Notes: a model not told the origin generated them from the sequence alone. A DNA stretch of 49,469 nucleotides from Lysobacter sp. Root690 (GCF_001427785.1 NZ_LMHM01000016.1:643290-692758), one strand, 5' to 3'; shown: positions 1 through 8,879, counted from the first letter of the stretch. Program-made: numbers and translations.

Positions 1-78
1 CTGTTCTCGCGAGTTACAAGCCTCGCAGCGCTGGATGAACTGCGCGGCTTCAGGCCCAGACAAAAGCGACATGGCCTA

Positions 79-107
79 CCTGTAGGAGCGGCGCGAGCCG
101 CGATCGC
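79..107. repeat. REP-type palindromic repeat
   Basis: A copy of the dispersed repeat with core GTAGGAGCGGCG-GAGCCGCG, able to fold through GCGGC/GCCGC. The same core recurs near 5405, 5474, 5529, 5672, 8496, 8565, 8726 and 8795. It lies just downstream of the porin gene stop, the usual extragenic position for REP elements. Confidence 0.8.
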
Positions 108-194
108 GTCATAGCGTCCACCTCGCAACCAGCCTTATGCCGGCAATGCGAGGCAAAGCGGAAGACCGCCACGCCCGCACACCCTCCTCCCCCC

Positions 195-983
195 TCAAAA
201 CTCCCAACCGACCAGCAACGTCACCTTCCCATCGGCCAACGTCGCATCGTCCAACGCCTCCGATAATTTCGACCCATAGCTGGACGTATCGGTGTACTGC
301 AGCTCCGCCTTGACCGGCCCGAACTCGCGCGTCACACCCAACAAATAGTCGTTGTAACTGTCGCCCGCCGCGTCCTGCAGATCGTAGTGACCGACCTGCG
401 CCTTCAACCCGAAACCGCTGTCGCCCAACGGCCACTCGCCGCCCGCGTTCCAGTAATACCCCTTGCCGCCCAGACCGAAGATGTCCGGCGAATACGCCAG
501 GCCGACGTGGTAGTGCTCGGCGAAACTCAAGGTGCCTTCGAGTTCGGTGTAGTCGTAGTCGAAACCCTTGCGCGCGCCCGGGTACGCGGCGCGGGTCAGG
601 ACCAGATCGAGTTCCAGCCCGGGGCGCAGTTCACCGGCCCAGCCGAGGTAGCCGTCGAGTTCGTAATCGATGCCGTCGTCCTCTTCGCCCGCGCCGGTGA
701 AGTCGATGCTCGACGCCCACAGGCCGACATAGAAGCCGCTGCTGTGCTCAAGGTTGATCTCGGCCTGCACGGCGGGATCTTCCTGGGTCTGAGATACGCC
801 GCGCCAGACGTAGTCGCTCATCGCGGTGACGCTGCCGCGGACCGACCACGGGGCGTCGGAACTCACCGGGTCGGCGGCTGGATCGGTCTGGGCCAGTGCC
901 GGTAGCGGCAGCAGGAGCGAAGCGAGCGCGACGGCCCGCGCCACGATCGCGAGCGGGGAATGGGTGTGTGGGCGGATCGGCAT
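195..983 (-). CDS. TorF family putative porin (Gcw_chp type)
   Basis: A 262-residue exported beta-barrel protein. I chose the ATG at 983 because it gives a normal signal peptide (MPIRPHTHSP..., cut near LPALAQ); the frame stays open upstream to 1118 but that extension is Arg/Ala-rich and unlike a protein N terminus. The mature part starts with a motif typical of the TorF/Gcw_chp family (SAMSDYVWRG-like: SVTAMSDYVWRGVSQTQEDPA), continues as alternating aromatic beta strands, and ends in Trp-Glu-Phe, a terminal aromatic residue typical of outer-membrane barrels. Such proteins are predicted outer-membrane channels; the substrate is not known. It is divergent from the polyamine ABC operon at 1255, so a role in letting polyamines across the outer membrane is a reasonable inference. 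Confidence 0.85.
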   Translation of the reverse strand: MPIRPHTHSPLAIVARAVALASLLLPLPALAQTDPAADPVSSDAPWSVRGSVTAMSDYVWRGVSQTQEDPAVQAEINLEHSSGFYVGLWASSIDFTGAGEEDDGIDYELDGYLGWAGELRPGLELDLVLTRAAYPGARKGFDYDYTELEGTLSFAEHYHVGLAYSPDIFGLGGKGYYWNAGGEWPLGDSGFGLKAQVGHYDLQDAAGDSYNDYLLGVTREFGPVKAELQYTDTSSYGSKLSEALDDATLADGKVTLLVGWEF

Positions 984-1111
984 CACAGTTCTCCCCGAAC
1001 GGTGGTGGTGGGCTTGGACAGGTGCTGAGGCAGACGATAACGCAGCAGCCCAGGTGCATGGGCGGCGTGCTGCCGAGGTTTGAGCGGAGGTCGCGTTCGC
1101 GACGGCGCAGG

Positions 1112-1156
1112 CCCTCACCCCAACCCCTCTCCCGCTCGCGGGAGAGGGGCTTCAAA
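1112..1156. repeat. Dispersed repeat with perfect hairpin
   Basis: CCCTCACCCCAACCCCTCTC followed by a perfect 11-bp stem (CCCCTCTCCCG at 1124-1134, CGGGAGAGGGG at 1139-1149) with a 4-nt loop. I recall this sequence as a common dispersed element in xanthomonad genomes. There is no T tract, so a terminator role is unlikely. It sits in the divergent spacer between the porin and the polyamine operon. Confidence 0.6.
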
Positions 1157-1254
1157 CCAGGACTGCAGTGGCAAGCATTGCTCCATACCCGCATTGACAC
1201 CGTGCCCCCTCGCTCCGAACATCCCCGCAACGCCTCGTTGCTCCGGAGTTCGCC

Positions 1255-2403
1255 GTGATCCTGCGCCTCGCCCCGCTCGCCTGCGCCCTGCTGCTGACCG
1301 CCTGCGGCGGCGGCAAGCCGTCCGATGCCCCGACGGCGGCCACGCCGGCCGGCGCGGAGGAGAAGGTGCTCAACGTCTACAACTGGTCCGACTACGTCGC
1401 CGACGACACGGTCAAGAATTTCGAGACCGCCAACGGCATCAAGGTCAACTACGACGTCTACGACGCCAACGAAACCCTGGAAAGCAAGCTCAGCGCCGGC
1501 GCCTCGGGCTACGACGTGGTGTTCCCATCGGCGCGGCCGTTCGCGCAGCGCCAGGTCAAGGCCGGGATGTACGCCGCGCTCGACAAGAGCAAGCTCAAGA
1601 ACTGGAATCACCTGGACCCGCAGCTGTTGCAGAACCTCGCCGCGATCGATCCGGGCAACGCCCACCTGGTGCCGTACATGTGGGGTACCACCGGGCTGGG
1701 CATCAACATCGACAAGATCAAGGCCGCGCTCGGCGCCGACGCGCCGCTGGATTCGTGGTCGCTGCTGTTCGATCCGGCCAACGCCGCGAAATTGCAGAAG
1801 TGCGGCATCACCGTGCTCGACGACGATCAGGAAACCTTCGGCGCGGCGCTGATCTGGCTCGGCCGCGATCCCAATGCCGGCGCCTCCGACGAGATCGACG
1901 CGGTACGCAAGGTCTACAGCGCGATCCGCCCGTACGTGCGCACCTTCAACAACGCCGAGTACAAGGACGCTTTCGCCAACGGCGACGCCTGCCTGGTGAT
2001 GGGCTACTCGGGCGATATCGCCCAAGCCAGCACCGACGCCTTCGATGCGGCCAAGAAAGCCGGGCAGCCGGCGCCGAACCTGCGCTTCGTGATCCCGAAG
2101 GAAGGCGCGATCCGCTGGGTCGACGTGATCGCGATCCCGAAGGACAGCAAGCACGTCGGCAACGCCCATGCCTTCATCGATTATCTGCTCGATCCCAAAG
2201 TCGCCGCCGCGATCAGCAACCACGTCGCCTACGCCAGCGCCAACAAGGACGCGACCGCGCTGGTCGATCCGGCGATCGCCCAGGACGTCGGCGTGTATCC
2301 GCCGGAAAACGTGCGCGCCAAGTTGATCGATCCCAAGAGCCTGCCCGAAGACGTGCAACGCCAGCGCGTGCGCGCCTGGACCAGCATCAAGAGCGGGCAC
2401 TGA
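1255..2403 (+). CDS. potF: Polyamine ABC transporter substrate-binding lipoprotein
   Basis: A 382-residue periplasmic binding protein for putrescine/spermidine-type polyamines. It starts with GTG at 1255, preceded by GGAG at 1245-1248. The N terminus is a lipoprotein signal with lipobox LLTAC (Cys about residue 17), so it is probably membrane-anchored rather than freely soluble as in E. coli PotF. Family features are VYNWSDYV near residue 40, the YMWGTTGLG segment near residue 142, and a DACLVMGYSGD segment near residue 243. Length is near the family norm. It is followed after 4 nt by the ATPase gene, and the order binding protein, ATPase, permease, permease matches potFGHI. The exact polyamine cannot be told from sequence reading alone. 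Confidence 0.92.
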   Translation: MILRLAPLACALLLTACGGGKPSDAPTAATPAGAEEKVLNVYNWSDYVADDTVKNFETANGIKVNYDVYDANETLESKLSAGASGYDVVFPSARPFAQRQVKAGMYAALDKSKLKNWNHLDPQLLQNLAAIDPGNAHLVPYMWGTTGLGINIDKIKAALGADAPLDSWSLLFDPANAAKLQKCGITVLDDDQETFGAALIWLGRDPNAGASDEIDAVRKVYSAIRPYVRTFNNAEYKDAFANGDACLVMGYSGDIAQASTDAFDAAKKAGQPAPNLRFVIPKEGAIRWVDVIAIPKDSKHVGNAHAFIDYLLDPKVAAAISNHVAYASANKDATALVDPAIAQDVGVYPPENVRAKLIDPKSLPEDVQRQRVRAWTSIKSGH

Positions 2404-2407
2404 GCGC

Positions 2408-3574
2408 GTGAGCGCCTCCACGCCCCGCTCCGCCGCGACACCAGCCGCGGTCGAACCCTGGCGCGACCCGGCCGCGCAGCCGTTCGTGCGCATCGAGGGC
2501 GTGACCAAGACCTTCGGCAAGGTCTACGCCTGCGACGATATTTCCCTGGACGTGTACCGCGGCGAGTTCTTCGCCCTGCTCGGCGGCTCGGGTTCGGGCA
2601 AGAGCACGCTGTTGCGGGTGCTGGCCGGGTTCGAATCGCCCGATCGCGGACGCGTGCTGATCGACGGTGTCGACGTGACCGATCTGCCGCCGTATCAGCG
2701 GCCGGTCAATATGATGTTCCAAAGCTATGCGCTGTTCCCGCACATGAGCGTGGCGCAGAACATCGCGTTCGGGCTCAAGCATTCCAGCGGCGCGGACCGG
2801 CTCGGCGCGGGCGAGATCCGCGATCGCGTGCAGGCGATGCTGGAACTGGTGCGGATGCCGCAGCTCGGCAATCGCCGGCCCGATCAGCTGTCGGGCGGTC
2901 AGCGTCAGCGCGTGGCCTTGGCGCGCGCATTGGCCAAGCAACCGAAGTTATTGCTGCTGGACGAGCCACTCGGCGCGCTGGATAAAAAGCTGCGCGAGCA
3001 CACCCAGTTCGAACTGGTCAGCATCCAGGAACGAGTCGGCACCACCTTCATCATGGTCACCCACGACCAGGAAGAAGCGATGACCATGTCCTCGCGCATC
3101 GCGGTCATGGACGCCGGCCGCATCGTCCAGGTGTCGACCCCGGCGGTGCTGTACGAATACCCGTCGACGCGGTTCGTCGCCGAGTTCATCGGCGGCATCA
3201 ATCTGCTCGACGGCCGCGTGCTGGGTCACGAGGAAAGCAATCTGCGCATTCAATGCGACGAAGTCGGCGGCGAACTGCTCGCGCGCCATCCCGATCCGTT
3301 GCCGGAAGGTACCGCGGTCGGGATCGCGGTGCGGCCGGAAAAGATCGACGTCCACGAGACCCGACCCGAGGGCATGGACAACGTGGTGGTCGGCAAGGTC
3401 CGCGATATCGCTTATCTCGGCGATGTGTCGATCTACCACGTGCAGACCGAAGCCGGCGCGATCGTGCGGGTGCAGGAAACCCATGTCGCGCGCAGTTCCG
3501 AGCCGCATTACGACTGGGACGATACCTTGTGGCTGTCGTGGGATGCGGCCAGTGCGGTGGTGTTGACGTCGTGA
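2408..3574 (+). CDS. potG: Polyamine ABC transporter ATP-binding protein
   Basis: A 388-residue ATPase energising polyamine import. Motifs seen: Walker [10 protein letters not shown] (59-67), Q-loop [12 protein letters not shown] (Gln about 105), signature LSGGQRQR (161-168), Walker B LLLLDEP (181-187), and the switch His in [10 protein letters not shown]. The C-terminal third (VAVRPEKI-like segment, here [13 protein letters not shown]) is the TOBE regulatory domain of the MalK/PotA group. The start is GTG at 2408, four bases after the potF stop. Its TGA overlaps the GTG of the next gene in a GTGA, indicating translational coupling. potA and potG are close relatives; potG is preferred from gene order. 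Confidence 0.93.
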   Translation: MSASTPRSAATPAAVEPWRDPAAQPFVRIEGVTKTFGKVYACDDISLDVYRGEFFALLGGSGSGKSTLLRVLAGFESPDRGRVLIDGVDVTDLPPYQRPVNMMFQSYALFPHMSVAQNIAFGLKHSSGADRLGAGEIRDRVQAMLELVRMPQLGNRRPDQLSGGQRQRVALARALAKQPKLLLLDEPLGALDKKLREHTQFELVSIQERVGTTFIMVTHDQEEAMTMSSRIAVMDAGRIVQVSTPAVLYEYPSTRFVAEFIGGINLLDGRVLGHEESNLRIQCDEVGGELLARHPDPLPEGTAVGIAVRPEKIDVHETRPEGMDNVVVGKVRDIAYLGDVSIYHVQTEAGAIVRVQETHVARSSEPHYDWDDTLWLSWDAASAVVLTS

Positions 3575-4569
3575 GCGGCCGCGAGCAAAAGCGCGACTCG
3601 GGGGCCTGGGGGTTCTGGGCGGATGTCGTTTACAACCTGTTCGGGTGGTTCCGCGCGGTAGGCGACGAGTTCCGCACCCGGCGCGGACGCTTCGTGGTCA
3701 CCGCGATCCCGATGCTGTGGCTGGCGCTGTTCTTCTGCGTGCCGTTCCTGATCGTGCTGAAGATCAGCTTCGCCCAGGCGGTATTCGGGCAAGTGCCGCC
3801 GTATACGCCGTTGCTGGAAACCGGCGCCGACGGCGCGACCTCGCTGCGCCTGCACGCGAGCAACTACGCCGCCTTGCTGGCCGATCCGTTGTACATCGCC
3901 GCGTATCTGAAATCGCTGCTGTTCGCCTCGGTCTCGACCCTGTGCTGTCTGCTGCTGGGCTATCCGATCGCCTACGGCATCGCGCGCGCGCCGCGCAGCT
4001 TGCGTCTGTTGCTGCTGGTACTGGTGATCCTGCCGTTCTGGACCAGTTCGCTGCTGCGCACCTACGCGCTGATCGGCCTGCTGCGCGCCAACGGCGTGAT
4101 CAGCCAGGCGCTGGCCGCGGTCGGCATCATCGAGCCGGGCCAGGCGGTGCTGCATACCGACCTCGCGGTGTATATCGGCATCGCCTACAACTATCTGCCC
4201 TTCATGATCCTGCCGCTAGCGGCGACCCTGATCCGCCTGGATTTCACCTTGCTCGAAGCCGCCGCCGACCTCGGCGCGAAACCGTGGCAGGCGTTCGTGC
4301 GGGTGACCTTGCCGCTCTCGTTTCCGGGCATTCTCGCCGGCACCTTGCTGGTGTTCATCCCGGCGGTCGGCGAGTTCGTGATCCCCGACGTGCTCGGCGG
4401 TCCCGATGCGCTGACCATCGGCCGGGTGCTGTGGACCGAGTTCTTCACCAACCGCGACTGGCCGCTGACCGCGGCGATCGCGGTGGCGATGCTGCTGTTG
4501 ATCGTGCTGCCGACCTTGTTGTTCGAATACGTCGAGAACCGCCGCGTCGCGCGCGAGGCGCAGTCATGA
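3571..4569 (+). CDS. potH: Polyamine ABC transporter permease (PotH type)
   Basis: A 332-residue inner-membrane permease. I use the GTG at 3571, overlapping the ATPase stop; the open frame extends upstream to 3253 but that part lies inside the ATPase gene. An N-terminal cytoplasmic segment is followed by about six hydrophobic spans, the first being FVVTAIPMLWLALFFCVPFL. The coupling (EAA) loop EAAADLGAKPWQAFVRVTLP is clear near residue 227 and docks on the ATPase. Its stop overlaps the ATG of the second permease (ATGA). PotH and PotI would form the heterodimeric pore. Confidence 0.92.
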   Translation: MSGREQKRDSGAWGFWADVVYNLFGWFRAVGDEFRTRRGRFVVTAIPMLWLALFFCVPFLIVLKISFAQAVFGQVPPYTPLLETGADGATSLRLHASNYAALLADPLYIAAYLKSLLFASVSTLCCLLLGYPIAYGIARAPRSLRLLLLVLVILPFWTSSLLRTYALIGLLRANGVISQALAAVGIIEPGQAVLHTDLAVYIGIAYNYLPFMILPLAATLIRLDFTLLEAAADLGAKPWQAFVRVTLPLSFPGILAGTLLVFIPAVGEFVIPDVLGGPDALTIGRVLWTEFFTNRDWPLTAAIAVAMLLLIVLPTLLFEYVENRRVAREAQS

Positions 4570-5381
4570 AGCGGCGGCCGTTCGCGCTGTACACGCTGAT
4601 GGCGCTGGGTTATGCGTTTCTGTATCTGCCGATCGTGTCGGTGATCGTGTATTCGTTCAGCGGTTCGGACCGCGCCACCACCTGGGGCGGGTTCTCGCTG
4701 CAGTGGTACGGCGCGCTGCTGCGCAACGAGCAGATTCTGGAAGCGGCGCAGCGCAGCCTCACGATCGCGGCGATCTCGGCCACCGCCGCGGTCGCGCTCG
4801 GCACCGCGAGCGGGTTGGCCTTGTCGCGCTTCGGCCGGTTTCCCGGGCGCGGGCTGCTGAGCCTGATGAATTCGGCGCCGATGGTGATGCCGGACGTGAT
4901 GCTCGGCCTGTCCTCGCTGCTGCTGTTCGTCGGTCTGCAACAGATCTTCGGCTGGCCCGAGCGCGGCATGACCACGATCACCCTCGCCCACATCACCCTG
5001 ACCGCCTGCTACGTCACCGTGGTGGTGCGTTCGCGCATGACCTCGATGGACGCCAGCCTGGAAGAGGCGGCGATGGACCTGGGCGCGAAACCGTGGCGGG
5101 TGTTCTTCGTGATCACCCTGCCGTTGATCGCGCCGGCCTTGCTGGCGGGTTGGCTGCTCGCCTTCACCTTGTCGCTGGACGACCTGGTAATCGCCAGCTT
5201 CACCTCCGGCCCAGGCTCGACCACCCTGCCGATGCTGGTGTATTCGAAGGTCAAGATCGGGGTGACCCCGGAGATCAACGCGCTGACCACGATCATCGTG
5301 GTGCTGGTGGCGATCGGCGTGAGCCTGGCCGGGGTGCTGATGCATCGGCGCGAGCGGAGCTTGGCGCGGCTGCGCGATTGA
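4566..5381 (+). CDS. potI: Polyamine ABC transporter permease (PotI type)
   Basis: A 271-residue second permease beginning at the ATG at 4566, which overlaps the PotH stop by 4 bases. The open frame extends far upstream but only as a shadow of PotH. It starts MKRRPFALYTLMALGYAFLYLPI, carries the family motif VIVYSFSGS, and has the coupling loop EEAAMDLGAKPWRVFFVITLP about residue 160. Roughly six membrane spans are visible. It is the last gene of the operon; no strong intrinsic terminator follows, only REP repeats. Confidence 0.92.
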   Translation: MKRRPFALYTLMALGYAFLYLPIVSVIVYSFSGSDRATTWGGFSLQWYGALLRNEQILEAAQRSLTIAAISATAAVALGTASGLALSRFGRFPGRGLLSLMNSAPMVMPDVMLGLSSLLLFVGLQQIFGWPERGMTTITLAHITLTACYVTVVVRSRMTSMDASLEEAAMDLGAKPWRVFFVITLPLIAPALLAGWLLAFTLSLDDLVIASFTSGPGSTTLPMLVYSKVKIGVTPEINALTTIIVVLVAIGVSLAGVLMHRRERSLARLRD

Positions 5382-5404
5382 GTCGGTAGCGTTGGGCTCG
5401 CCCG

Positions 5405-5504
5405 TGTAGGAGCGGCGTGAGCCGCAACTGCGACCGCGCGACTGCGACGACACCTCAGTCGTGGCCGAAATCCCGCGATCGCGGCTTACGCCGCTCCTAC
5501 AGGG
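5405..5504. repeat. REP doublet in inverted orientation
   Basis: One copy reads forward at 5405-5425 (TGTAGGAGCGGCGTGAGCCGC) and one in reverse at 5474-5504 (ending CGCCGCTCCTACAGGG). Together they form an inverted pair about 50 bases apart, downstream of the polyamine operon. Confidence 0.8.
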
Positions 5505-5528
5505 AGACTGCGTGATTTCGGGCTCGCC

Positions 5529-5700
5529 TTGTAGGAGCGGCGTAAGCCGCGACCAACCGAAGAGGCCGAATACCACTCGACCCGCTGAAGCCGTAACGCC
5601 CGGCAAGCTGTCGCTGCAGTGCTCAGGGCCAGCTGGCTTCGGACGTGTCGCTTACGTGCGTAACTTCGGTTGGTCGCGGCTTGCGCCGCTCCTACAGGGA
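5529..5700. repeat. Second REP doublet in inverted orientation
   Basis: Forward copy at 5529-5555 and reverse copy at 5672-5700. The spacing of about 115 bases is wider than in the doublets near 8500 and 8730. Confidence 0.8.
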
Positions 5701-6019
5701 GATTGCGTGGTTTCGCCGCGACATGCGCCGTACCCCGAAACCCGCAAATAAATCCTTGCGCCGGCGCGAGGTTCACGCGCATGCAACAGCGCCGACACGT
5801 GAAGCTGTTCTCCTATCGGTGGGGAAAGGAACGCCCGCGACACTTTCAGCATTGCAGGCCGCCGCCGTCCGGCACGACGCGCGCCTTGGCCGTCCATCTG
5901 CATTCGATCTGCGGCCGCCGCATTCGCGTCCGGCCGTGCACGGCGTCTCCCCGACCCGCGGATGTCGCACATCCGTGCCGGATTCATCCCACCTTTCACG
6001 CTTTCATGGAGAGACACAA

Positions 6020-6517
6020 ATGGATTACCTCAACCGCGCGATCGGCGCGAAACTGCTGTTGACCGCCGCGATGCTGGCCGTAAGCGTGTTCGCCGCGCCG
6101 CAGGCCCGCGCCGAAGCCAGCTGCAACACGGTCAGCTTCTTCCCGGGTGTCGTGCAGGTGTACGGCAGCGTCAACGCCAATGCCGGCGTGTCGGAATCGA
6201 AGTTCTGCACCACCACGTTCACCTGCCCCAAGAGCTCGCGCAAGGTCGAAGTGTTCGGCGCCGGCCTGGCGTCCTCGCCCGATTCGGTGGTCGCGGTCGA
6301 CAACAGCGCGCTGCTGAGCACCGGCGACGAGATCTCGGCCAACTGCCAGACCGCGACCGTGAGCAGCGGCCGCAAGGGCACCGTCAGCACCTGCAACGCC
6401 AGCGCGCAGAGCACGCCGACCCAGGGCAGCAGCGATACCTCGCAGTGCTCGCTGTTCATCGACACCCCGGCCGGCACCCGCGCGGGCGCCAACGCGACCT
6501 GCTTCTGCGGTACCTGA
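6020..6517 (+). CDS. Small secreted eight-cysteine protein, unknown function
   Basis: A 165-residue protein starting at the ATG at 6020, preceded by GGAGAG at 6008-6013. The N terminus is a signal peptide (hydrophobic LLLTAAMLAVSVFA, probable cut after ARA). The mature part is Ser/Thr-rich and has eight cysteines (SCN, FCT, TCP, NCQ, TCN, QCS, and TCFC at the end), an even number consistent with four disulfides in the periplasm or outside the cell. I recognise no family. It is followed by a strong intrinsic terminator shared with the convergent PstS-like gene. Confidence 0.75.
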   Translation: MDYLNRAIGAKLLLTAAMLAVSVFAAPQARAEASCNTVSFFPGVVQVYGSVNANAGVSESKFCTTTFTCPKSSRKVEVFGAGLASSPDSVVAVDNSALLSTGDEISANCQTATVSSGRKGTVSTCNASAQSTPTQGSSDTSQCSLFIDTPAGTRAGANATCFCGT

Positions 6518-6571
6518 TGCGCTGATCGCACCAACGCTACAACGAAGCAAGCGGCAAACGTCCGGCCAAAG

Positions 6572-6606
6572 AAAAAGCTCCCCGATGCGACCGGGGAGCT
6601 TTTTTT
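6572..6606. terminator. Bidirectional intrinsic terminator
   Basis: A perfect 13-bp stem, AAAAAGCTCCCCG (6572-6584) with CGGGGAGCTTTTT (6592-6604), and a 7-nt loop. It has a T tract on the plus strand and an A tract giving a T tract on the minus strand. It lies between two convergent genes and can serve both. Confidence 0.92.
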
Positions 6607-6623
6607 ATTGCGTGACCGCCCAT

Positions 6624-6653
6624 GCGCGGCGGCGGATCCTTCCGCCGCCGCGC
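6624..6653. other. Very strong GC hairpin before the PstS-like gene stop
   Basis: A perfect 13-bp inverted repeat, GCGCGGCGGCGGA (6624-6636) and TCCGCCGCCGCGC (6641-6653), with a 4-nt loop. It has no T tract. It lies 7 bases beyond the stop of the minus-strand gene, so it may act as a 3' mRNA stabiliser or transcriptional pause before the intrinsic terminator. Confidence 0.7.
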
Positions 6654-6659
6654 CCGCGA

Positions 6660-7985
6660 TCAGTTGATGCAGCTGTTGATCGAGGAGACGACCGAGCTGC
6701 GGAACAGCGCGTTGCCGTCGACGTAGGCATAGCCGGTCGGCAGGGCCGGACGGTTGGTGGTGTCGTAGAACAGCTTGAACAGGTTCTTGATCGGGGTGAT
6801 CTTCGCCGCGCCGTTACCGGCGTAGTAACCGGCGACGTAGGTGATCGCGACGATCGGGTAGGCGCTGGAGATCGGCGCGGTCGGGCTGACCAGACGCAGG
6901 CAGTTCTTGGCGGCGGCCGGAGCCGAACCCGGAACCGCGGCGGTGGTGGCGCCGTTGAGCACCTGGCCCGACAGCAGGTTGGCCGGGGTGATGCTGATCG
7001 ACGCCGGCAGCGCGGCCGGGTCGAAGCCGTTGACGCTGGCGTACATCACGCCCTGCGACAGCACTTCGGCGACGTCGGCGTAGCCGAGCGTGTCGGTGGT
7101 GGTCTTGACCTTCGACACCACGCCGCTGTTGCCGCTCTGCGGCGAGACGGCGGCATACGCCGGCAGGCTGCCGGCCTGGGTGACGGCGGCGGCGAAGCTC
7201 TGGTCGGGCTTGAAGTAACCGGCGGCGACGCCGAACTTGCCGTTGCACTGGGCGGCCAGGTAGCTGGTGAACGCGAACGAGGTGCCGCTGCCTTCGCTAC
7301 GGTAGACGATCGTGATCGGGTGCGGCGAGCCGCTCAGGGTCAGGCCCAGACGCGAGTCGGCCCAATCGGTGATCTGCGCCGAATAGATCTGGCAGACCTG
7401 CTGGGTGGTCAGCGCGACCGAGGTCAGACCGGTGGCGGCGTTGTCCTTGAACGGCAGGGCGATGGCGCCGGCGATGGTCGGGATCTGCACGATCGCGGTG
7501 CGGGTCGACGACACGTTGGTGTTGAAGGTGTTGTAGTCGGCGGTGCTGATCGGCGAGTCGGTGCCGATGAAGTCCGGCGCGGTGCCGAGCGCGCTGAAGC
7601 CGGTGGCCGCGGCGCTGGAGGCGTCGCCGCAGTTGCCGCTGGCGACCAGGGTGTCGTTGTTCAACACCTTCTTGCCGGTGCCGCTGCCGGTCTGGCAGTA
7701 GGAAACCGCGTCGCTGGCGAACAGGGTGTGGTACTTGGCGAACACCGGAACGTTGCTGCCGGTCGAATTGCCCAGACCGGCGACGCTGAAGCCGACGACC
7801 GGCGCGGTGATCGCGGCGTCACGCGACAGGCGCGCCTTCGGGGTCAGCGAGTTGTACAGGTCACCGACATAAGCCGGCGCCGGGAAGGTGGCGCCACCGG
7901 CGTACAGGTCGGCCGCGGTCGCCGAACCGGCGGCCATGAGAACGCTGACAGCCAGCAGGCTGATATGAAGCTTGTTGCGATGCAC
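6660..7985 (-). CDS. PstS-like phosphate-type substrate-binding protein
   Basis: A 441-residue periplasmic binding protein of the PstS superfamily. The start is GTG at 7985, preceded by a strong AAGGAGA six bases upstream; the frame runs on to 8189 without ribosome-binding support. The signal peptide is MHRNKLHISLLAVSVLMAAG with a cut near SATAA. Family features are LYAGGATFPAPAYVGDLY at the mature N terminus, IGTDSPIS, and the phosphate-loop-like YRSEGSGTSFAF. No pstCAB genes follow, so it is an orphan binding protein, as often seen in PstS-like or DING-type secreted proteins. It may act in phosphate scavenging outside the classical Pst transporter. The ligand is inferred from the family, not shown. 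Confidence 0.85.
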   Translation of the reverse strand: MHRNKLHISLLAVSVLMAAGSATAADLYAGGATFPAPAYVGDLYNSLTPKARLSRDAAITAPVVGFSVAGLGNSTGSNVPVFAKYHTLFASDAVSYCQTGSGTGKKVLNNDTLVASGNCGDASSAAATGFSALGTAPDFIGTDSPISTADYNTFNTNVSSTRTAIVQIPTIAGAIALPFKDNAATGLTSVALTTQQVCQIYSAQITDWADSRLGLTLSGSPHPITIVYRSEGSGTSFAFTSYLAAQCNGKFGVAAGYFKPDQSFAAAVTQAGSLPAYAAVSPQSGNSGVVSKVKTTTDTLGYADVAEVLSQGVMYASVNGFDPAALPASISITPANLLSGQVLNGATTAAVPGSAPAAAKNCLRLVSPTAPISSAYPIVAITYVAGYYAGNGAAKITPIKNLFKLFYDTTNRPALPTGYAYVDGNALFRSSVVSSINSCIN

Positions 7986-8495
7986 GAGACTTCTCCTTGT
8001 TGGGTTTACGGGCACTTGCCCGCGAATCAATCCAATCGATGCGGTGCGTCCATCACGAACTTCTTGACGCCGGCACACGATGCGCGCCGCGTATGCCATG
8101 GCGACGACCGCGCGAGTCGGAATTTGTGACATCGCCAAAAGGCATGCGCGACGCGGAGTTAGCCGTGCGAATTCGTTTTCGATTCGCAAGTGCTAAGCAT
8201 TTGTGTCGATGCGGATGGCGTCGGTTACTCAGATGACACGCGCGATGCGCAATGCATCACAGTGCGATCACGCGTATCGCTGGGTTGGATGCGACTGTCA
8301 TGTCTCGATGCGTTGAGATGACGGCGTGCGCGATTTAATTCGATGTCATCGACGGTGGGTTGCGCTGCGTGCGTCTTGATGTATGCGTGCGATTTGTTGC
8401 GTGATGATTCGGATGTGCAACGTTGTGCGTACGTGGTTGATCGCCGCCAGTAAAGATTTCATTGGCGCCATTCCAATGCCGATATCACGATGCCT
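7986..8495. other. Gene-free leader of the PstS-like gene
   Basis: A 510-base region without a credible gene. It is less GC-rich than its surroundings and full of short GATGCG, GATGAC and TGTCAT words. A 13-base near-palindrome TCGATGTCATCGA lies about 8339. Isolated CTGTCAT-like half-sites occur (for example 8295-8301), but none forms an 11-base-spaced Pho box. Confidence 0.5.
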
Positions 8496-8604
8496 CCTGT
8501 AGGAGCGGCGTAAGCCGCGACCGCGGGATCGCGCCTACTCCGCAAATTACGTCGTAGTTGCGTTGTCGCGGTCGCGGCTTACGCCGCTCCTACAGGTAGG
8601 CATC
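8496..8604. repeat. REP doublet A (BIME-like)
   Basis: A forward REP (8496-8531) and a reverse REP (8565-8600) bracket about 33 bases. The outer ends are complementary, so the unit can fold into one long hairpin or two small ones. It is nearly identical to the doublet at 8726-8834. Confidence 0.85.
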
Positions 8605-8725
8605 GAAACTTTCGTTCTTTAACGGGACGAGGCATGTTGTGATTGCGCATCACGTTTTCAATGAGCATTGCGTCGCCGTTGTATCGACGATTGAAAAGCC
8701 TCGCGAAGACCTTTCGTGCAATCCC

Positions 8726-8834
8726 CCTGTAGGAGCGGCGTGAGCCGCGACCGCGGGATCGCACCTACGTCGAACGTTTCGCCGTAGTTGCGCTGTCGCG
8801 GTCGCGGCTTACGCCGCTCCTACAGGTAGGCGTC
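8726..8834. repeat. REP doublet B, near copy of doublet A
   Basis: Same layout and length (109 bases) as 8496-8604, shifted by 230 bases. Differences concentrate in the spacer between the two REP arms while the arms are almost unchanged. Confidence 0.85.
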
Positions 8835-8852
8835 GCGGCTTTGACCTCGCTC

Positions 8853-8879
8853 AAAAAAAGGGCGGCCTACTGGCCGCCC
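8853..8879 (-). terminator. Intrinsic terminator of the TPS island
   Basis: On the minus strand a perfect 8-bp stem GGGCGGCC / GGCCGCCC with a 4-nt loop is followed by seven Ts (A tract at 8853-8859 on the plus strand). It lies about 60 bases after the stop of the giant TpsA gene. Confidence 0.92.

Larger units (their letters stand above)
5382..6019. other. Gene-free region with REP repeats
   Basis: This 638-base stretch holds four REP copies (listed separately) and the leader of the gene at 6020. Frames reading through it are Arg/Pro-rich shadows. I see no further gene. Confidence 0.6.

Noticed and set aside
748-2520. Long open frame (590 codons) on the minus strand opposite the polyamine genes, and many similar frames across the window
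   Set aside because: They mirror the codon structure of the real genes on the other strand and have low-complexity Arg/Ala/Gly/Val-rich composition; in high-GC DNA such shadows are expected.
8295-8301. CTGTCAT as part of a Pho box upstream of the PstS-like gene
   Set aside because: No second half-site lies at the required 11-base spacing on the same strand, and the orientation is away from the gene.
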